Source: Burkholderiales bacterium
GTDB taxonomy: Bacteria > Pseudomonadota > Gammaproteobacteria > Burkholderiales > Casimicrobiaceae
Length of the DNA stretch: 9,194 bases
Assembly (NCBI GenBank): GCA_025354075.1
Contig: JANXNO010000367.1
Coordinates: 1 to 9,194, forward strand
Direction: 5' to 3'
In this document: in pieces, positions 5,003-9,194 of the stretch
Position numbering within the stretch: position 1 is the first letter of the stretch
Layout: every line of letters starts with the position of its first letter
Position numbers and translations under genes: made by a program
The notes under the pieces: generated by a model
What the model saw: only the letters and a program-made list of their open reading frames with translations
Databases searched by the model: none
Told to the model about the DNA's origin: nothing

Positions 5003-6403
5003 GTGAATCCTGCCGATTTATCTGCATCTGAACTCTCCCAGCGCTTCCGCCGCAAAGCGCTTTCGCCGGTCGAAACCCTGCAAGCCGTGTTTGGCCGACT
5101 GGACGAATGGCAACCGAAAATCAACGCGTTTTGCTTCGAGGAGCGTGACCGCAGCTTGACTGATGCGCGCGCCGCGGAGGCGCGCTGGCAGGCGGGCACA
5201 CCGCTATCGCCGCTCGATGGCGTGCCAATTTCCATCAAGGATTTGATTCTCACCCAAGGCTGGCCAACGCGGCGTGGTTCACGCACAGTTGACGTGAAGC
5301 AGCCCTGGAATGATGACGCGCCGTGTGTCGCACGAATCCGCGAGTCTGGACTTGTCATCTTCGGCAAAACCACTACGCCCGAATTCGGCATCAAGGGCAC
5401 CACCGACAACACATTGACCGGAGTCACGCGCAATCCGTGGAACGTGGATCGCACGCCCGGCGGATCGTCAGGCGGAAGCGCTGCGGCGGTGGCGGCGGGC
5501 ATTGGCCCGTTGTCGGTGGGCACCGACGGCGCAGGCAGCGTGCGCATTCCGGCCGCGTTCACCGGCGGATTTGGCTTGAAACCGTCGTTCGGCCGAGTGC
5601 CTGCGTGGCCGTTGTCACCATTCGGCACCGTCGCGCACTTGGGCCCGCACACGCGCACGGTGACCGACGCAGCGATGCTGATGAACGTGATTTCAAAGCC
5701 TGACGCGCGCGACTGGACGTCGCTGCCGTTCGATCCCCGTGATTACACGGTGGGCCTGAACGACGGCATTCGTGGCCTGCGCATCGCCTTCAGTCCAACG
5801 CTCGGTTACGTGAAAGACGTACACCCGGACGTCGCAGCCGCCGTGCGCAAATCGGCCGATGTGCTCGCTGATTTGGGCGCGCATGTGGAGCAGGTCGATC
5901 CCGGCTTCGACAATCCGCTGGAGATCACGATGAAACTCTGGTTCATCGGATCGGCCACGTTGTTCAACGCGATGACGCCCGCGCAACAGCTGCTGGCCGA
6001 CCCCGCGCTCGCTGCACAGGCAGAAATCGGCAGCCGCATCAGCGTTGCCGAGCTTCAGGCGTTGACCAAGCGACGCGGCGAACTCGGCACGCATATGCGC
6101 AAATTTCACGAACGCTTCGATCTGCTGGTCACGCCCGGTGTTTCGGTGCCCGCCTTCAAGGCGCGCGCCTCGCATCAATGGGATACGCCCATTGCAAATT
6201 TTCTCGACTGGACGCCGTTCTCATATCCGTTCAATCTCACGCAGCAACCCGCCTGCGTGTGCCCCTGTGGTTTCGACGTCGACGGCCTTCCTCTGTCCAC
6301 CCAAATCGTCGGCCCGATGCACGGCGACGCGCTGGTGCTGCGCGCGGCAAGAGCGCTTGAGTCCGCGCAACCGTGGAAACGGATTGCGCCGATGGCTGCG
6401 TAG
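5003..6403 (+). CDS. Amidase-signature family hydrolase
   Basis: A 466-residue amidase of the Ser-cisSer-Lys class, hydrolysing carboxylic amides to acid and ammonia. All three catalytic residues are visible: Lys79 in PISIKD, the cis-serine Ser155 in GGSSGGSAAAVA, and the nucleophile Ser179 in GTDGAGSVRIPAAFTG. The 24-residue spacing between the two serines matches malonamidase E2 and fatty acid amide hydrolase. Length is normal for the family. It resembles GatA, but no gatB or gatC is nearby and the C-terminal region (PFSYPFNLTQQPACVCPCGF) is that of stand-alone amidases, so the substrate cannot be named. The start is GTG at 5003-5005; the nearby ATGs at 4984 and 4987 are out of frame, and no strong Shine-Dalgarno is present. 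It seems to be transcribed alone, with hairpin-rich spacers on both sides. Confidence 0.9.
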   Translation: MNPADLSASELSQRFRRKALSPVETLQAVFGRLDEWQPKINAFCFEERDRSLTDARAAEARWQAGTPLSPLDGVPISIKDLILTQGWPTRRGSRTVDVKQPWNDDAPCVARIRESGLVIFGKTTTPEFGIKGTTDNTLTGVTRNPWNVDRTPGGSSGGSAAAVAAGIGPLSVGTDGAGSVRIPAAFTGGFGLKPSFGRVPAWPLSPFGTVAHLGPHTRTVTDAAMLMNVISKPDARDWTSLPFDPRDYTVGLNDGIRGLRIAFSPTLGYVKDVHPDVAAAVRKSADVLADLGAHVEQVDPGFDNPLEITMKLWFIGSATLFNAMTPAQQLLADPALAAQAEIGSRISVAELQALTKRRGELGTHMRKFHERFDLLVTPGVSVPAFKARASHQWDTPIANFLDWTPFSYPFNLTQQPACVCPCGFDVDGLPLSTQIVGPMHGDALVLRAARALESAQPWKRIAPMAA

Positions 6404-6427
6404 CGCAGTTTACGTAAGCGCAGCGAA

Positions 6428-6476
6428 AGCCGCGACAACTCGTGCGTAACCACTCGCGGCTGTTGCCGTACCGGCA
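6428..6476. repeat. Two hairpins between the amidase and sugar kinase genes
   Basis: AGCCGCGA (6428-6435) and TCGCGGCT (6454-6461) are perfect 8-base inverted partners with an 18-base loop. TGCCG (6464-6468) and CGGCA (6472-6476) form a second, tighter one with loop TAC. Neither is followed by a T-run. They may end amidase transcription by another route or form operator or leader structure for the kinase gene. Confidence 0.4.
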
Positions 6477-6534
6477 TAGGGGCTAGCGCGTATACTTTTT
6501 CACGACCAATGGATGCGTCAAATAAGGAAAATTC

Positions 6535-7461
6535 ATGCCCGATATTCTGAGTCTTGGCGAGCCGATGTGGGAGATGAACGCGATCCCCGCTGAGCCCGGA
6601 AAATATCTGCTCGGCTTCGGCGGCGACACGGCAAATTTTTGCGTTGCGGCGGCTCGACAGGGCGCGAGCGTCGGCTATATCACGCGGGTGGGCAACGATC
6701 CGTTTGGCGATGCGCTACGTGATTTGTGGGTGCGTGAAAGTGTGGATTGTTCGCAGGTGACGGTAGACGAGCGCGCGAGTACCGGCGGATACTTTGTACA
6801 TCACGGACCTGCGGGACATCAATTCAGCTACGCACGTACGGGCTCGGCAGCGACCCAGCTGACACCGGGTGATATTGATGGGTCAGCGGTGGCGCGCGCA
6901 CAATTTGTTCACACCAGCGGCATCACGCAGGCGATCTCCGCGACGGCTAGCGCTGCGGCGCTTGCGCTGTTTCGCGAAGCCCGGGCGATGGGCGTCAGCA
7001 CCGCCTTTGATGCCAACTATCGCGCCCGGTTGTGGCCGATAAGCGAGGCGCAAGCTGCGCTGGCCGAGATATTGCCGTTCACCGACTTTTTTTTTCCGTC
7101 GATGGAAGATGCCACCGCGCTCTGTGGTTCTGTCGATGAGGACGCCATTTTTCAATGGGCGCATGCGTTGGGAGCGCAGGTGGTGTTGCTCAAGCTCGGC
7201 GCGGACGGCGTGCGCATCAGTCAAGGCGCGGGCGCAGATGTAATGCAGATGGCCTCGTACCCGATTGATGCCGTTGACGCAACCGGTGCGGGCGACTGCT
7301 TTGCGGGTGCAATGATTGCTCGAATGGTGCTCGGTGACATGCTGCTTGATGCTGTGCGCTATGCCAACGCGGCGGCGGCATTGACCACCATCGCGTTTGG
7401 TGCGATGGCGGCCATTCCGCGTCGTGACACGGTCAAATCATTTCTGTTGTCCCGCGTGTGA
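6535..7461 (+). CDS. PfkB-family sugar kinase, probably 2-dehydro-3-deoxygluconokinase
   Basis: A 308-residue ribokinase/PfkB-family kinase that would phosphorylate a sugar or sugar acid with ATP in the cytoplasm. The substrate-binding N-terminus shows GFGGDTANFCVAAARQG (27-43) and YITRVGNDPFGDALRD (48-63). The ATP site shows LLKLGADGV (218-226) and the C-terminal signature DATGAGDCFAG (248-258), with Asp254 as catalytic base. HHGPAGHQFSYARTGSAA (89-106) and FDANYRARLW (158-167) are close to stretches typical of KDG kinases, which feed the Entner-Doudoroff or uronate pathways. No KDG aldolase or sugar-acid dehydratase gene is beside it, so fructokinase or another specificity remains possible. 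A good Shine-Dalgarno, AAGG at 6524-6527, is 7 bases before the ATG. Codons for Phe185-187 form an unbroken run of nine T at 7087-7095. Confidence 0.87.
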   Translation: MPDILSLGEPMWEMNAIPAEPGKYLLGFGGDTANFCVAAARQGASVGYITRVGNDPFGDALRDLWVRESVDCSQVTVDERASTGGYFVHHGPAGHQFSYARTGSAATQLTPGDIDGSAVARAQFVHTSGITQAISATASAAALALFREARAMGVSTAFDANYRARLWPISEAQAALAEILPFTDFFFPSMEDATALCGSVDEDAIFQWAHALGAQVVLLKLGADGVRISQGAGADVMQMASYPIDAVDATGAGDCFAGAMIARMVLGDMLLDAVRYANAAAALTTIAFGAMAAIPRRDTVKSFLLSRV

Positions 7462-7474
7462 GCGCCAGCAAAAT

Positions 7475-8281
7475 TTAGTCGAACTTCGCGTGCCGCTTTT
7501 CAATAAAAGCCTGGATGCCTTCAACGAAATCCGGCTTCGAAGCGCACGAGGAAAAACTCTCCGCTTCGGCGTTCAACTGTTCGCTCATCGTGTTTGACAG
7601 AGACAGGCTCACGAGGCGTTTCGCGCCGTTCATCGAACCGCGTGCGCTACGGGCAATTTGCTGCGCGATTTTGTCGACGGTGGCGTCGAGATCGGCAAGT
7701 GGAACGACCTTGTTGACGAAGCCCAGACGCTGCGCCTCATCCGCCTGAACGCGCTCGGAAAGCAGCGTTAACTCCATCGCCTTTTTGACGCCGACAAGGC
7801 GTGGCAAAAAGTACGATTGCCCGCCGTCGGGCGTAAGGCCGATGGATTTGTAGGCCGTGGCGAAATACGCGTCATCGCTGGCAATCGTCAGGTCGCAACC
7901 GATGGCCAGACTCATGCCAAAACCGGCGCAGGCACCGCGCACTTTCGACACCGTGATCACGTCCATGCGCTGCATCAGCTCAACGGCGCCGTGCAGATAG
8001 TGAATCATGTCGATGAAGTGTTGCTTGCGATCTACGCCCGACGATGCGAGCGTAGCGCTGAAGCCCTTGATGTCGCCTCCCGCCATGAAATGGTTTCCTG
8101 CGCCTTGCACGATCAGCACGCGAATGCTCTGGTCGGACGCAATCCGCTGGATGAGCGTAACGAAGGCCTCTGTCATCTCCTGATTGAGCGCGTTCAGCGC
8201 TGCCGGACGGTTCAACGTGAAGGTGTGTACGCCCGCGATGGCGGGATGCGGGGCGAGCAGGATAGGAGCGTCAGAATTCAT
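7475..8281 (-). CDS. Enoyl-CoA hydratase/isomerase-family protein, isomerase-like active site
   Basis: A 268-residue crotonase-fold enzyme acting on an acyl-CoA thioester. Fold markers are FTLNRPAALNALNQEM (21-36), the oxyanion-hole stretch HFMAGGDIKGF (64-74) and VRGACAGFGMSLAIGCDLTI (114-133). The two glutamates of true enoyl-CoA hydratases (E144 and E164 in the rat mitochondrial enzyme) align with Ser124 and Tyr144 here. Instead there is an aspartate at 152 in GLTPDGGQSYFLPRLVG, the place of the catalytic Asp in PaaG and related isomerases. It is therefore more likely a double-bond isomerase or other crotonase reaction than a hydratase. Start and coupling: ATG at 8281 overlaps the TGA of the upstream deacylase gene (ATGA), with GAGG 7 bases upstream (8289-8292). 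Its stop lies 13 bases from the converging kinase stop. The exact substrate is unknown. Confidence 0.88.
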   Translation of the reverse strand: MNSDAPILLAPHPAIAGVHTFTLNRPAALNALNQEMTEAFVTLIQRIASDQSIRVLIVQGAGNHFMAGGDIKGFSATLASSGVDRKQHFIDMIHYLHGAVELMQRMDVITVSKVRGACAGFGMSLAIGCDLTIASDDAYFATAYKSIGLTPDGGQSYFLPRLVGVKKAMELTLLSERVQADEAQRLGFVNKVVPLADLDATVDKIAQQIARSARGSMNGAKRLVSLSLSNTMSEQLNAEAESFSSCASKPDFVEGIQAFIEKRHAKFD

Positions 8282-9168
8282 GCGAAAACCTCGAAGGCGG
8301 TGCGAACGGTATTGAAATGAATGTCGACGATGTCGGCAACATCGTGAGCATAGCCGCCCGCCATCGTGACCGTGGTTGGGATGGCGTTGTCACGCGCGAG
8401 TTCGAGCACGAAACGGTCGCGTGTGGCGAGGCCGGATTTGGTGAGTTTCAAACGCCCCAAGCGGTCGCCTTCGTAAGGGTCCGCACCAGCCAGATAAATC
8501 ATGGCTTGCGGTTGAAATGCTTTGATGATTTGCGGTAGGTGTTGTTTAAGGGCCGCGAGATACGTGGCGTCGTCGCAGCCGTCTTGCATTTCAATATCCA
8601 GATCGCTGGTTTCCTTGCGAACAGGGTAATTGCGCGCGCCGTGGATGGAGAACGTGAACACGGATTCGTCGTCGCGAAAGATGCTTGCAGTGCCGTTGCC
8701 CTGATGCACGTCGAGGTCGCAGATGAGAATACGTTGCACGTTGTGATCATGCTGCAAAACACGCGCGGCGACCGCAGAATCGTTGTAACAACAAAAACCT
8801 TCACCGTGATCGGAAAAGGCGTGATGTGTACCGCCTGCTAGATTGATTGCGCAGCGCTCGCTCAACGACGTTTTGGCTGCCGCCATCGTTGCCCCCGCTG
8901 AACGCCGCGCGCGCTCCGCCATCTGCGGACTCCACGGAAAACCGATTTGGCGGATTTCGTTTGCGGTCAACGTTCCGTTCGACATGCGTTCGACGTATGC
9001 GGCGTCGTGTGCGAGGAGAAGTTCGTGGTCTTGTGCGGCTGGGGCCTCTTCAAGCGAATGTGGCGCGCAGGTTTGCACAGCTTCGCGTAAGAGCGAATAT
9101 TTCTGCATAGGAAAGCGATGGCCGTCCGGGAGCGGGAGGACGAAGTGGTCGGTGTAGAAGACTTTCAA
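8278..9168 (-). CDS. Class IV (HDAC11-like) zinc-dependent deacylase
   Basis: A 296-residue histone-deacetylase-fold hydrolase that removes acyl groups from an amine such as lysine. The catalytic set is complete: tandem histidines 115-116 in GGTHHAFSDHGEGFCCYND, zinc ligands Asp153 and His155 in DLDVHQGNGT, the third ligand Asp230 in AGADPYEGDRLGRL, and Tyr273 in MAGGYA. GDRLGRLKLTKSGLATRD (234-251) and the GGY rather than GGGGY ending resemble HDAC11-type class IV enzymes more than AcuC or acetylpolyamine amidohydrolases. The likely start is TTG at 9168-9166, giving MKVFYTDHFVLPLP, the usual family beginning. AAGGA at 9178-9182 lies 9 bases upstream, and no in-frame ATG or GTG lies between it and the window edge. 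Its TGA overlaps the start of the crotonase-family gene by 4 bases, so the two are translated together. Bacterial substrates are mostly unknown. Confidence 0.88.
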   Translation of the reverse strand: MKVFYTDHFVLPLPDGHRFPMQKYSLLREAVQTCAPHSLEEAPAAQDHELLLAHDAAYVERMSNGTLTANEIRQIGFPWSPQMAERARRSAGATMAAAKTSLSERCAINLAGGTHHAFSDHGEGFCCYNDSAVAARVLQHDHNVQRILICDLDVHQGNGTASIFRDDESVFTFSIHGARNYPVRKETSDLDIEMQDGCDDATYLAALKQHLPQIIKAFQPQAMIYLAGADPYEGDRLGRLKLTKSGLATRDRFVLELARDNAIPTTVTMAGGYAHDVADIVDIHFNTVRTAFEVFA

Positions 9169-9194
9169 CCAGCACGGTCCTTGAACGGCGAGCT

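Noticed and set aside
5003..6403. The amidase as GatA of the tRNA amidotransferase.
   Set aside because: No gatB or gatC gene is adjacent and the C-terminal third looks like a stand-alone amidase.
6463..6496. A sigma-70 promoter for the sugar kinase (TTGCCG and TATACT).
   Set aside because: The spacing between the two hexamers is 22 bases, too long for a normal promoter; TATACT alone is not enough evidence.

Overview
The window looks like chromosomal DNA of a betaproteobacterium, probably of the order Burkholderiales. The reasons are the moderately high GC, the leftward gene order fmdB-like, DUF502, aspS that is familiar in that group, and the style of the proteins. Nothing resembles a phage, plasmid, insertion sequence, CRISPR array or RNA gene. 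Most genes are housekeeping or general metabolic functions.

Layout. Leftward block (about 1-2025): a zinc-ribbon FmdB-type protein, a two-helix DUF502 membrane protein 18 bases after it, then the N-terminal half of aspartyl-tRNA synthetase after a 250-base gap holding a cluster of REP-like inverted repeats. The first 50 or so bases are an inverted, displaced copy of the synthetase gene's own sequence at 357-415. The window edge is therefore a fold-back rearrangement or an assembly/amplification chimera. A divergent intergenic region (2026-2240) separates this block from a rightward set.

Rightward envelope set (2241-4770): an NfeD-type membrane protein, an SPFH/stomatin (slipin) protein with an unusually long N-terminal extension, and a lipoprotein of the DUF2807 beta-helix type. 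They are 19 and 12 bases apart, and a good intrinsic terminator sits 17 bases after the last stop codon, so they look like one operon. NfeD and slipins are known partners in membrane-microdomain organisation. The added lipoprotein and the slipin extension are the less ordinary parts.

Middle (4771-7461): a spacer with an 82-base imperfect palindrome and smaller hairpins, a stand-alone amidase-signature hydrolase starting at GTG, a second short spacer with hairpins, and a PfkB-family sugar kinase resembling 2-dehydro-3-deoxygluconokinase.

Right end, leftward (7475-9168): a class IV (HDAC11-like) zinc deacylase, apparently starting at TTG, translationally coupled by a 4-base ATGA overlap to an enoyl-CoA hydratase/isomerase-family enzyme. 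That enzyme lacks both hydratase glutamates but has an aspartate in the position used by PaaG-type isomerases. The sugar kinase and this operon converge with only 13 bases between stop codons.

I see no clear new defence or mobile system. The items most worth a second look are the NfeD/slipin/lipoprotein operon, the deacylase/acyl-CoA enzyme pair and the fold-back at the left edge.
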